From an uncultured Chthoniobacterales bacterium (GTDB lineage: Bacteria > Verrucomicrobiota > Verrucomicrobiae > Chthoniobacterales > UBA10450): a stretch of 11,926 nt of DNA. The stretch covers positions 1-11,926 of the forward strand of contig CATPCN010000522.1 in NCBI GenBank assembly GCA_955652855.1. Reading direction: 5' to 3'. Positions 1 to 6,872 of the stretch are shown here, piece by piece. The notes beneath the pieces were generated by a model that saw only the letters and a list, made by a program, of their open reading frames with translations, made no database searches and was not told the origin of the DNA. A program made the position numbers and the translations under genes. Each line of letters opens with the position of its first letter. Position 1 is the first letter of the stretch.

Positions 1-221
1 AGCGTGTAGGTCAGCCGTTGGATCGGCCGATAAAAATCCGATGCGGTCGCGTCGGTAAAAAGAAAATGCTGAAAGCCCTCCGGAATTAATCGCCAGCTGC
101 GGATGAGCGGGTCGCGCAAAACGAGCGCGTTGTCGTCCCAAACGAATCCGTCGCGAACGGCTGGCGCGTATGCGGCGAAGACCGCGCCGACGATGAGTAA
201 GATCGAGATAATTTTTTTCAC
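1..221 (-). CDS. TMTC-like membrane protein, N-terminal part (cut by window edge)
   Basis: Reading the minus strand from a GTG at 221 gives 73 codons without a stop before the window ends. The product begins MKKIISILLIVGAVFAAYAP, a positively charged start followed by a hydrophobic segment (signal anchor). Next comes a DGFVWDDNALV stretch and, about 40 residues later, YRPIQRLTY. The spaced pair 'F-x-WDD ... YRP ... LTY' is what I know from the first lumenal loop of TMTC/PMT-like multi-pass glycosyltransferases, often followed by TPR repeats. The acidic pair probably belongs to the glycosyl-transfer site. No good ribosome site precedes the GTG; an in-frame TTG lies three codons upstream (230). 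It is divergent from the transpeptidase, with about 54 bases between them. Only the N terminus is visible, so the family call is tentative. Confidence 0.55.
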   Translation of the reverse strand, partial: MKKIISILLIVGAVFAAYAPAVRDGFVWDDNALVLRDPLIRSWRLIPEGFQHFLFTDATASDFYRPIQRLTYT

Positions 222-275
222 GCGGGCCAAATCTGAGTTGGACAGAAGGGATAAGATGCGCGTCTAAGTTTGGGA

Positions 276-1037
276 ATGCTAGTAAATCGCTGGTTGAAAA
301 CCGTCGCGCTCGCTCTCTGCGCGAGCAGCGTGCATGCCTCCGGCGTCCCCGGCGATTGCACGCAGCTGATCGTCGGCATCGCGCCGGACTGGAATTCAAT
401 CCATGGGCACGTGCAACTTTTTGAGCGCACGCCTCAAGGGAAATGGCTCGCACAAGGCGATCCGTTTCCGGTTTTGTTCGGGAAGACCGGGCTCGCTTGG
501 GGAAGCGGTCTTGCGGGCCAGGAAGAATCGGGGCTGCGCAAAAAGGAACATGATGGCCGCGCGCCGGCCGGGGTTTTCCGAATCGGCAAGATCTATACGT
601 ATGACGCGCAATTGCCGCCCGGATCCGATTACTCTTTCCATCAAGTCACCATGGCGGACGCGTGGGTGGATGATGTGACCAGCTCCAACTATAACCGTTT
701 CGTCACGATCAAAGATCCAGCGAATCCGCCGTTGTGGTTCGACAAACAAAAAATGCGGCACAACGATTTCGCGTACCGGTGGTTGATCGAAGTGCGACAC
801 AACTCCGATCCGCCGGTGCCAGGGCAGGGGAGCGCAATTTTCTTTCACATTCGTCGCGGAGTGGATCGGCCGACGGCTGGTTGCACGACGATGGCGGAAC
901 CGAATCTGGTGAGGATTGTCGCGTGGCTACGAGCGACGCGGCACCCTTGTTACGCGCTCTTGCCGGCCATCGAGTACGAGAAGAATTGGAAGGAATGGAA
1001 TTTGCCGGCGCCCGAGGTGGCGATGGCGCATCACTGA
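276..1037 (+). CDS. exported L,D-transpeptidase (YkuD-type catalytic domain)
   Basis: A 253-residue protein with an N-terminal signal peptide: Arg/Lys near residues 5-8, a hydrophobic core, and likely cleavage after VHA at about residue 21. The middle carries HDGRAPAGVFRIG (about residues 92-104), matching the 'GDGRTPAG' segment of this family. The active site is His191 followed by TAGC with Cys203 (T200-A-G-C203), matching the YkuD pattern H-x(n)-[ST]-x-G-C. The family forms 3-3 cross-links in peptidoglycan or attaches proteins to it, outside the cytoplasmic membrane. The subclass is the one usually annotated as 'L,D-transpeptidase catalytic domain protein'; the real substrate cannot be read from sequence. 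I chose the ATG at 276; a TTG at 270 is also in frame, and a TAA at 252 bars anything earlier. No clear ribosome site. Appears monocistronic. Confidence 0.85.
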   Translation: MLVNRWLKTVALALCASSVHASGVPGDCTQLIVGIAPDWNSIHGHVQLFERTPQGKWLAQGDPFPVLFGKTGLAWGSGLAGQEESGLRKKEHDGRAPAGVFRIGKIYTYDAQLPPGSDYSFHQVTMADAWVDDVTSSNYNRFVTIKDPANPPLWFDKQKMRHNDFAYRWLIEVRHNSDPPVPGQGSAIFFHIRRGVDRPTAGCTTMAEPNLVRIVAWLRATRHPCYALLPAIEYEKNWKEWNLPAPEVAMAHH

Positions 1038-1099
1038 AAGCCACGGTTTGCGTATGCGTTCGGTTTACTTTAGCCTCAATTAGTTAGGCAAGATTCTGC

Positions 1100-1384
1100 A
1101 TGAAGAAACGATCCAACCCCGACTCCGAAGCGAACATCCGGCGAATTGATACGAAGTCGCGCGCGAAAAAACAAACGCACGGATTTCAAGTGCACTTTGT
1201 TCGTGGAAGCAAAGCCGTCACCAAGATGTTCAGCGACGCCGTTTACGGCGGGAAGGAACTCGCGCGGCGCGCGGCGCGACGATTTAAGAATTCGTCCACG
1301 AGAAAGCTTCCGAAGCGCACATCTCTCAGATCTTCTCCGCGGCGAAGCGCAGGCGGGAAAAAATCGCGCGCTCGCCGGCGATAA
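1100..1384 (+). CDS. small basic AP2-like putative DNA-binding protein
   Basis: 94 residues, very rich in Lys and Arg (the last 30 residues are mostly basic). Residues about 15-62 contain HGFQVHFVRG, then K-x-FSD, then YGG and a run of ELARRAARRF. This order resembles the compact AP2/ERF-like fold in bacterial proteins of the pattern 'HG-W/F-x-V-R ... K-F-F-S-D-x-x-Y-G-G-x-x-x-A-L-x-A-A'. In bacteria such domains occur in homing endonucleases, integrases and short stand-alone proteins that probably bind DNA. The basic tail would also bind nucleic acid. The stop at 1382-1384 is 19 bases from the stop of the convergent rsmA-Nudix gene. Another frame stays open through the tail (from about 1285), so a frameshift near 1284 is possible, but the basic tail as read is plausible. 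Function unknown. Confidence 0.55.
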   Translation: MKKRSNPDSEANIRRIDTKSRAKKQTHGFQVHFVRGSKAVTKMFSDAVYGGKELARRAARRFKNSSTRKLPKRTSLRSSPRRSAGGKKSRARRR

Positions 1385-1403
1385 ATTCTCCGCAGCGCAA
1401 AAA

Positions 1404-2747
1404 TTATTGTCGATCTTGGCGGAAAGCACGCCAGCATTCCACAAAGCCCGGCGCAAATTCTTCCGGACGCGCTTCGATCCAGGCTGAGATAATTTTGGGC
1501 GGAAAAAACTCGCCCGTTTCGATCTCCGCTCGCGCGAGCTGAAACGGCCCATCATGCCGCGCGCGGTAGAGCCAGATGAATTCCTGGCCAGTTCGTTGTG
1601 AGGCGGGAAGTTTCAGAACGCGCTTCATCACGGCCGTGACGCCCAATTCCTCCTGAAGTTCGCGCCGGGCCGCGTCATCGTATTGTTCGCCGGCATTCAC
1701 ATGCCCCGCCGCGCTCGAATCCCAATGACCGGGATGTCGATCTTTCCAGCGCGAACGTTTTTGCAGATAAACCTCGCCCTTGCGGTTAAAAATGAGGATG
1801 TGGACCGCCCGATGGCGCAAGTTATCCCCATGCACCTTTGCCCGGCTTGCGCAGCCGAGGGCGTGGTCTTCCCTGTCGACAACCTGAAAGCGCTCTGTTT
1901 CGATGATGATGCGCGCTGCAACTACAATTGGGCGCACAAAATTCGTGAGCCCGATCCATTGTTCTAACGACAACTGCTCGGCCCGCGCCTTCGGATCGAA
2001 ACCGATCGCGGTCGCGGCCTCCATCCAATTCGGACATTCCGCGCGCAATAATTTCCGCAGCTGCTTGCGGCGCTGTGAAAAACCGCGGCGCACGATTTGC
2101 ACAAAGAGCTCATAGTCATGGTCCAGCAACTCCTCAGCCGCGCGCGGAGTGAGCCGCACGATTGCTGAATCGACATCGGGGCGCGGAAGAAAAACGCTCG
2201 CGCGAACTGTGCGCAAGTAATCGACGTGATAATGCTCCTGTATCAACAACGTCATAGCGCCGTAGTCTTTCGTGCCGGCGGAGGCGGAAAGACGTTCCGC
2301 CAACTCCTTCTGTAACATGAACAACCACAGAGTTATAGGACTAGGATATTTCGTGAATTTAAAAAGTAACTCACTCGAAACGTAGTAAGGCAAGTTGCCG
2401 ATTAGTTTTATGCGGCGTTGCGCAAATAACTTTCGTACATCGAAGTCGAGCGCGTCGGCGTGTAAAATTTCCAGTCGCTCATCCGCGATTTTGTCCCGAA
2501 GAAACTTCGCGAGCCGCGCATCTTTTTCGATCGCAAGCACACGTGCACCGGAGGCGAGCGCATGTTCGGTTAACGCTCCAAGACCGGGACCGATTTCCAC
2601 AACGTAATCATCCGGAGCCAGCTTTGCTTGCTCGACAATCCAGGCGGCGAGGTTTTGATCGTGAAGAAAATTTTGTCCGAGTGACTTGACTGGCTTGACG
2701 CGGATGTCGCGCAGGACGTCGTCCATCTCCGAAAGTTTCACGGGCAT
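1404..2747 (-). CDS. rsmA: RsmA (KsgA) 16S rRNA dimethyladenosine transferase fused to a Nudix hydrolase
   Basis: One uninterrupted frame of 447 codons, against about 270 for a normal RsmA. Residues about 1-265 are RsmA: LGQNFLHDQ, the SAM-binding GPGLGALTE, the catalytic NLPYYVSS and the PRPDVDSAIVRL block are all present. This enzyme dimethylates two adjacent adenosines in the 3' end of 16S rRNA (A1518, A1519 in E. coli numbering) during 30S maturation. Residues about 275-447 are a Nudix domain of YfcD/IDI-like type: LRHRAVHIL, KDRHPGHWDSSAAGHV and a perfect Nudix box G-x5-E-x7-REL-x-EELGV at about 348-370. This probably binds a metal and cleaves a nucleoside- or isoprenoid-diphosphate type substrate. 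A GGAGG 10 bases before the ATG at 2747 decides the start; a TTG at 2753 is the alternative. Copies of the TGTCGATCTT repeat form part of the Nudix domain and the last codons. Confidence 0.9.
   Translation of the reverse strand: MPVKLSEMDDVLRDIRVKPVKSLGQNFLHDQNLAAWIVEQAKLAPDDYVVEIGPGLGALTEHALASGARVLAIEKDARLAKFLRDKIADERLEILHADALDFDVRKLFAQRRIKLIGNLPYYVSSELLFKFTKYPSPITLWLFMLQKELAERLSASAGTKDYGAMTLLIQEHYHVDYLRTVRASVFLPRPDVDSAIVRLTPRAAEELLDHDYELFVQIVRRGFSQRRKQLRKLLRAECPNWMEAATAIGFDPKARAEQLSLEQWIGLTNFVRPIVVAARIIIETERFQVVDREDHALGCASRAKVHGDNLRHRAVHILIFNRKGEVYLQKRSRWKDRHPGHWDSSAAGHVNAGEQYDDAARRELQEELGVTAVMKRVLKLPASQRTGQEFIWLYRARHDGPFQLARAEIETGEFFPPKIISAWIEARPEEFAPGFVECWRAFRQDRQ
1408..1417 (+). repeat. 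TGTCGATCTT copy (3' end of rsmA-Nudix)
   Basis: Exact copy in context TAT|...|GGC. Read antisense it forms the last codons QDRQ of the Nudix domain, 3 bases inside the stop. Confidence 0.9.
1735..1744 (+). repeat. TGTCGATCTT copy (Nudix domain)
   Basis: Exact copy; antisense to the gene it encodes KDRH, part of the conserved KDxxPGxW of the Nudix domain. Confidence 0.9.
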
Positions 2748-2783
2748 ACTCAATTCGCCTCCGCCGCGTGCACGAATTGCGCG

Positions 2784-2810
2784 ATTCTATTCACAAAAAG
2801 GTGTGAACAA
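2784..2810 (-). promoter_or_regulatory. possible rsmA promoter with an inverted-repeat operator
   Basis: On the minus strand TTGTTC (2805-2810) and TAGAAT (2784-2789) are 15 bases apart and could be -35 and -10 boxes 37 bases before the rsmA ATG. The spacer holds a perfect inverted repeat, TTCACA (2790-2795) and TGTGAA (2802-2807), with 6 bases between the arms. A protein bound there would block or shape this promoter. The -35 match is weak and the spacing short, so the promoter call is tentative; the palindrome itself is certain. Confidence 0.3.
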
Positions 2811-2850
2811 AATGCTCGGTTAGCGCTCTCTTATTCACAAGTTATTCAAC
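2787..2850. promoter_or_regulatory. cluster of DnaA-box-like sequences
   Basis: In the 138-base gap upstream of rsmA there are four sequences close to the DnaA box TTATNCACA. They are TTATTCACA at 2831-2839 (perfect), CTATTCACA at 2787-2795 (one mismatch), TTGTTCACA on the minus strand at 2802-2810 (one mismatch) and TTATTCAAC at 2842-2850 (two mismatches). They could be DnaA sites controlling the rsmA promoter, or, less likely, part of a replication origin. No dnaA, dnaN or gidA is in the window and no strong AT-rich unwinding region is present. Confidence 0.35.
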
Positions 2851-2885
2851 AGAGGCCGCGCTTGGAGGGACTTACCGCGGCGTTT

Positions 2886-4082
2886 TCATTTTTTTCGTTT
2901 GGTTATGTCGATCTTAGCCTCCCGAAGAGGACGAACTGGTTTCTTGCGACTCGTTAGGTAGGTGCGACGCGCATCTTTCAGAGAAGCGCCTTCCAAAAAA
3001 TAGGCTGTGGCCGCTTTCCCAATTCCGTAGGTGCCCGCGCCGGCCACCATTCCGCAAACCAGGTTTCCCCAGCCAGGAAAAAATTTCAGGACGGCGCGTG
3101 TGCCTTCGCGCAATATCATGCCCGCGCCGACATTTGCGCCGAGCGCGCCGATAAATTCCGTGGCCGCGCGCAGGCTTCGTTCGCGGCCGCTGATGTACAT
3201 GATGCCCGAAACCATGACGAGTTGCAGCGTGGTGAGGATCGGCAAATCCGCGAGTGGGATCGGTTGGGTGCCAACCGCGGTGCAAATAGCGGTGGTTGAT
3301 TTCACGAGCACTTGCGCGACCTCGCGTTGCGCTTCGCGATCGCCGGAGATGCGAATCATTTCCACGCGCGCTTCGTTCGGGACGTTTTTTGCAAGAAGCG
3401 AAACGAGCGCCGTTGATTCCGGCGGCGCTGCGGTTTGCTGAATGATTTCCCGCGGAAATGTGAATTCAAACACATCGAGAACGCGATCGCGGATCTCTTT
3501 TTGTTCATCGAGCGCGGCACGAAGTTTCGCAGGTGCATCAGCCCCAGATTGATTTGCGTTTTTTGCGCGGGCGCGAGTGCCGGTTGAATCGCCCATCACT
3601 ATCCCGATGACCTTCGCGCCCGGACGCGCCGCATCGTTTTTGGTCAAAAATGCGTAGAGCTGTGTGAGTTCATTTTCCCGCGCCGAGCGTTTCGTGGACC
3701 CAACATCGACATAAAAAAATATGTCAGCCGGCTCGCGCTTCAATTCTTCGCGCACTTTTCCCACTGCGCTCTCATCCGCGCCGCGAGCATCGAGAAGTTT
3801 GATTTCACCACGGCCGTTTGGATTGAGAGTTTGCCAGCGAAAGAGCTCGAACAAAACGTCCCGCGATTCAGTTGGTTGCGCCGCGCCGAAGATCAACGCG
3901 ACGAAATCTCCAAGCGGGATCTTGTTCGACCCGGTCACAACGAAACGAGGCGCGCGCTGTTGCAGAAATAATTCCTTGAGCGGCGTGAGTTCATGCAGAA
4001 TCGGCTTTTGGATGGTGGCCGGAAGCTTGCCCAGAAAACCTTCCAGGCGTTCGACGATGTGAAGAAGTAGCGGCTGATTCAT
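2886..4082 (-). CDS. DUF697-type membrane-associated protein with a decayed GTPase-like domain
   Basis: 398 residues. The N-terminal 170 or so look like a Ras/dynamin-like GTPase fold: a beta strand RFVVTG at 46-51, a G3-like DARG at 98-101, a strand IFFYVDVG at 121-128 and a strand KVIGIVMGDS at 157-166. The expected P-loop GxxxxGK[ST] after the first strand is absent (GSNKIPLGDF instead), and no clear N/TKxD is present at the G4 strand. Residues about 260-375 match DUF697 (YcjF type): PIPLADLPILTTLQ, LGANVGAG, FFPGWGN and GTYGIGKA, with two glycine-rich hydrophobic hairpins that probably enter the membrane. The tail is strongly basic. DUF697 proteins usually pair with, or are fused to, active GTPases; here the protein may be a non-hydrolysing relative. 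The stop context contains a TGTCGATCTT repeat. Flanked by an AT-rich gap and divergent from tkt. Cellular role unknown. Confidence 0.65.
   Translation of the reverse strand: MNQPLLLHIVERLEGFLGKLPATIQKPILHELTPLKELFLQQRAPRFVVTGSNKIPLGDFVALIFGAAQPTESRDVLFELFRWQTLNPNGRGEIKLLDARGADESAVGKVREELKREPADIFFYVDVGSTKRSARENELTQLYAFLTKNDAARPGAKVIGIVMGDSTGTRARAKNANQSGADAPAKLRAALDEQKEIRDRVLDVFEFTFPREIIQQTAAPPESTALVSLLAKNVPNEARVEMIRISGDREAQREVAQVLVKSTTAICTAVGTQPIPLADLPILTTLQLVMVSGIMYISGRERSLRAATEFIGALGANVGAGMILREGTRAVLKFFPGWGNLVCGMVAGAGTYGIGKAATAYFLEGASLKDARRTYLTSRKKPVRPLREAKIDITKRKK
2906..2915 (+). repeat. TGTCGATCTT copy (3' end of DUF697 gene)
   Basis: Exact copy with flanks A and AGC; antisense to the gene it encodes AKID near the basic C terminus. 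Confidence 0.9.
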
Positions 4083-4086
4083 TCCA

Positions 4087-4116
4087 TTTTAGATTTTAGA
4101 TTTTCGATTCTGGATT
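4087..4116. repeat. AT-rich AGATTTT tandem in the divergent gap
   Basis: Between the DUF697 gene and tkt the plus strand reads two exact AGATTTT units (4091-4097, 4098-4104) followed by the degenerate units CGATT and GGATT. This short, low-complexity tract is clearly more AT-rich than the flanking genes and lies where both divergent promoters must be. It could be an upstream element or simply slipped-strand DNA. Confidence 0.5.
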
Positions 4117-4180
4117 CGCTTGTCACTTCTTAGTCATTTCATCTTTCCCTTTTCGTGCCGGCCCAACTATAACCCTGTTC

Positions 4181-6166
4181 ATGAGCTTGAATGTCGAAAT
4201 TCTCTCGCGAGCAACGACCGAGGCGCGCGGGTTGTGCATGGACGCGGTGCAGGCGTCGAAATCGGGGCACCTCGGGCTGCCGCTCGGCTGCGCGGAAATG
4301 GGCGCAGTGCTTTATGGCTACGCGCTTAAACATAATCCGGAAAAGCCGCGCTGGATTGGACGCGATTATTTCGTTCTCTCGGCCGGGCACGGCAGCATGT
4401 TTCTTTATGCGTGGCTGCACATGAGCGGTTACGATTTGCCCATGTCGGAAATAAAACGCTTCCGGCAGCTGCATTCCAAAACGCCGGGTCATCCAGAATT
4501 TTTCGAGACGCCAGGAGTGGAATGCACGACCGGTCCGCTCGGTCAGGGCGTCGGGAATGCGGTCGGCATTGCGATGGCGGCGAAAATGGCGGCGGCGCGC
4601 TTCAACACCGATGAGCATAAGATTTTCGATCAACATGTGATCTGTCTCGCGGGTGACGGCTGTTTGCAGGAAGGCGTTTCCGCGGAAGCGAGCGCGTTCG
4701 CCGGACATTTCGGGCTCGATAATTTGATCCTCATTTACGACAACAACGCCGTCACGCTCGATGCGATGGCGAAGGAAACGCAAAGCGAAGACACGAGCAA
4801 ACGTTTCGCGGCTTATGGCTTCGACGTGCAGGAAATCGATGGCCAGGATATGCAGCAGTTTCTCGATGCGCTCGAAGTCGCGAAACAGCGCGACAACGGC
4901 AAGCCGCAGTTTATCAGCGCGCACACTTTAATCGGCAAAGGTGTGCCTGAGGTCGCCGGAACGAACAAAGCGCACGGCGAAGCGGGCGCAAAATATGTCG
5001 ATGCCGCTCGCAAAGCATTGGGCCTTCCGGACGAACATTATTTTGTTTCGAAAGAAGTGCGCGATTATTTCGCCGAGCACAAAAAGGAGCTGCTGGCCGA
5101 TTACGATCGCTGGGAGAAAACTTACAACGATTGGCGCAAAAAGAATCCTGAGCAGGCAAAAATACTCGACGCCGCCGTCGAGAAAAAAGTTCCTGTCGAT
5201 CTTTTCGACAAGATTCCAGCGTTTCCGAGCGACGCGAACATCGCCACGCGCAAAGCCGGCAGCGACGTCCTGCAGTCGCTCGCGCAAGCCATGCCTCTTC
5301 TCACCAGCGGCAGCGCCGATCTTCATGGATCGACATTAAATTACATCAAGGACGGCGGCGACTTTACGCGCAACACGCCGAAGGGTCGCAACATTCATTA
5401 CGGAATTCGCGAGCACGGCATGTGCGCGATCATGAACGGTATTGCTTATCATGGAATCCTTCGCGCATCGGGCGCGACCTTTTTGGTCTTCGCCGATTAC
5501 TGTCGCGCGGCGATCCGACTGGCTGCGCTTTCGTGCCTGCCGAACATTTACATTTTCACGCACGATTCGATCGGCGTCGGCGAAGACGGTCCCACGCATG
5601 AACCGGTGGAAACGGTGAGCGGCTTGCGCTTGATCCGACAGCTCGATGTCATTCGTCCGGCGGATCCGGAGGAAACTGCAGGCGCGTTTGTGGCGGCCGC
5701 TCAGCGCATCGACGGACCGACATTGCTCGCGCTCACGCGGCAAAATGTTCCGATGTTGAATGAGATCGATGTAAAAACACGGCGCGAAGGCGTGCTACGC
5801 GGTGGTTACATCGCGAAAAAGGAAAAAGGGAAACTCGATATGATTTTTCTCTCGTGTGGCAGTGAATTGCAGCATGCCATGGCCGCGGCGAAAGAACTGG
5901 GCGACGGCGTGCGCGTGGTTTCAATTCCTTGCTGCGAACGTTTCGAGCGCGAATCGCAAAAATATCGCGACGAAGTTTTGCCGAAATCGTGTCGCAAGCG
6001 CATCGCGATCGAAGCCGGCGTTCCGGAGATTTGGTATCAGTATGTCGGGCTCGATGGAAAAGTGATCGGGCTGCATCGCTTCGGCTTGAGCGGGCCCGGC
6101 GGCGAAGTAATGAAAGAATTTGGCATCGACGCCAAGCACGTCGTCGAAGCAGCGAAATCGCTCTAA
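4181..6166 (+). CDS. tkt: transketolase
   Basis: 661 residues, the normal transketolase length. It moves a two-carbon ketol unit between sugar phosphates in the non-oxidative pentose phosphate pathway, using thiamine diphosphate (TPP) and a divalent metal, in the cytoplasm. Motifs in order: SGHLGLPLG (N-terminal His), LSAGHGS, TGPLGQGVGNAVG, the TPP/metal motif GDGCLQEG ending in YDNN, catalytic Glu in IREHGM (about residue 411), and THDSIGVGEDGPTHEPVE for cofactor and substrate contact. The C-terminal domain ends with HRFGLSGPGGEV. All key residues are present, so it should be active. No Shine-Dalgarno is seen before the ATG; TATAAC at 4168-4173 lies only 7 bases upstream, which would suit a leaderless or very short-leader mRNA, though its -35 box is poor. 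It stands alone: divergent upstream, convergent with dnaB downstream. One TGTCGATCTT copy encodes VDLF at 5194. Confidence 0.95.
   Translation: MSLNVEILSRATTEARGLCMDAVQASKSGHLGLPLGCAEMGAVLYGYALKHNPEKPRWIGRDYFVLSAGHGSMFLYAWLHMSGYDLPMSEIKRFRQLHSKTPGHPEFFETPGVECTTGPLGQGVGNAVGIAMAAKMAAARFNTDEHKIFDQHVICLAGDGCLQEGVSAEASAFAGHFGLDNLILIYDNNAVTLDAMAKETQSEDTSKRFAAYGFDVQEIDGQDMQQFLDALEVAKQRDNGKPQFISAHTLIGKGVPEVAGTNKAHGEAGAKYVDAARKALGLPDEHYFVSKEVRDYFAEHKKELLADYDRWEKTYNDWRKKNPEQAKILDAAVEKKVPVDLFDKIPAFPSDANIATRKAGSDVLQSLAQAMPLLTSGSADLHGSTLNYIKDGGDFTRNTPKGRNIHYGIREHGMCAIMNGIAYHGILRASGATFLVFADYCRAAIRLAALSCLPNIYIFTHDSIGVGEDGPTHEPVETVSGLRLIRQLDVIRPADPEETAGAFVAAAQRIDGPTLLALTRQNVPMLNEIDVKTRREGVLRGGYIAKKEKGKLDMIFLSCGSELQHAMAAAKELGDGVRVVSIPCCERFERESQKYRDEVLPKSCRKRIAIEAGVPEIWYQYVGLDGKVIGLHRFGLSGPGGEVMKEFGIDAKHVVEAAKSL
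5194..5203 (+). repeat. TGTCGATCTT copy (tkt)
   Basis: Exact copy in sense orientation within tkt, encoding VDLF. It is the only copy whose preceding base is C rather than A/T. Confidence 0.85.
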
Positions 6167-6172
6167 ACTTAT

Positions 6173-6182
6173 TGTCGATCTT
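6173..6182 (+). repeat. TGTCGATCTT copy (tkt-dnaB gap)
   Basis: Exact copy 7 bases after the tkt stop, the only fully intergenic copy. It pairs with the inverted near copy at 6212-6221. Confidence 0.9.
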
Positions 6183-6221
6183 GTCGCCGCGCAGCGGAAA
6201 CGTCGGTCGCTTAGATCGACA
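6173..6221. terminator. inverted pair of TGTCGATCT repeats between convergent tkt and dnaB
   Basis: TGTCGATCT at 6173-6181 and AGATCGACA at 6213-6221 are perfect 9-base inverted arms around a 31-base loop that itself can fold (GCCGC/GCGG near 6186-6197). The structure fills the 55-base gap between the tkt stop (6166) and the dnaB stop (6222), the right place for a bidirectional terminator. There is no strong T-run on either side. In Neisseria and Haemophilus, inverted pairs of uptake sequences often serve as such terminators. Confidence 0.5.
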
Positions 6222-6872
6222 TTAAAACGCTTCGCCCGGCTCGGTCACGTTGCGCGCGCGATCTTCGAAGCGTGTGAATTCCTTCAAAAAGGTCAGCGGA
6301 ATCTCGCCAATCGGTCCGTTGCGCTGCTTGGCGATGATTAATTCCGCTTCGCCCGCTTTCTCCGCGCGCGCTTCTTCGTCTTCCTCGTAAATTTCCGGCC
6401 TAACGAGTAATCCAACCAGATCCGCGTCCTGTTCGATCGATCCCGATTCGCGTAAATCGCTCAAGCGCGGCTTGCCCCCGGAACGTGCCTCCGGTTGGCG
6501 ATTCAACTGTGCCACGACAATCACTGGAATTTTCAAGTCTTTCGCGAGCGCCTTCAGACCCGCGGAAATTTCCGAAATTTCAAGCTGTCGATTGTCCTGC
6601 GCGCGGCGCGATGTCGATCTTAGCAACTGCAGATAATCGACGATGAGCAGTTGTATATCCTGCTGCGCTTTGAGCCGGCGCGCTTTTGCGCGGAGTTCGA
6701 GAATGCTAAGTCCCGCGCTGTCATCGATAAAAATTTTCGCTTCAGCCAATTTCGAAGCAGCGGCGGTCAGGTTCGGAAAATCGCGATCGGCCAAAAATCC
6801 TTCGCGCACTTTTTGCAAATTCACGCGCGCTCTCGAGCAAAGCAGCCGTTGCACAAGTTGTTGGCTGCTCAT
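6222..6872 (-). CDS. dnaB: replicative DNA helicase DnaB, C-terminal fragment
   Basis: 216 residues that continue DnaB in the same frame after a TAA at 6873-6875. The fragment begins MSSQQLVQRLL, exactly the residues that follow the catalytic Glu in motif H1a (FSLEMS...). It holds Walker B LLIVDYLQLL, the sensor/loop block LRESGSIEQDAD and the IIAKQRNGPIGEIPLTF end motif, all intact. The domain is the RecA-like motor of the hexameric helicase that unwinds the fork. The ATG directly follows the TAA (TAAATG on the minus strand), so re-initiation by a terminating ribosome is possible, but no Shine-Dalgarno is visible. A TGTCGATCTT copy encodes RSTS in a variable loop after Walker B. Either this is a recent nonsense mutation or sequence error in one gene, or the helicase is made in two pieces. 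It ends 55 bases from tkt, convergent. Confidence 0.85.
   Translation of the reverse strand: MSSQQLVQRLLCSRARVNLQKVREGFLADRDFPNLTAAASKLAEAKIFIDDSAGLSILELRAKARRLKAQQDIQLLIVDYLQLLRSTSRRAQDNRQLEISEISAGLKALAKDLKIPVIVVAQLNRQPEARSGGKPRLSDLRESGSIEQDADLVGLLVRPEIYEEDEEARAEKAGEAELIIAKQRNGPIGEIPLTFLKEFTRFEDRARNVTEPGEAF
6612..6621 (+). repeat. TGTCGATCTT copy (dnaB)
   Basis: Exact copy with flanks A and AGC. Antisense to dnaB it encodes RSTS in the variable loop after Walker B. Confidence 0.9.

Noticed and set aside
2754..2885. Chromosomal origin of replication
   Set aside because: Only one perfect DnaA box, no strong AT-rich unwinding tract and no dnaA/dnaN neighbours; kept only as a finding on possible DnaA control.
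4139..4924. 261-codon minus-strand open frame
   Set aside because: Antisense to the first third of tkt; no recognisable domain.
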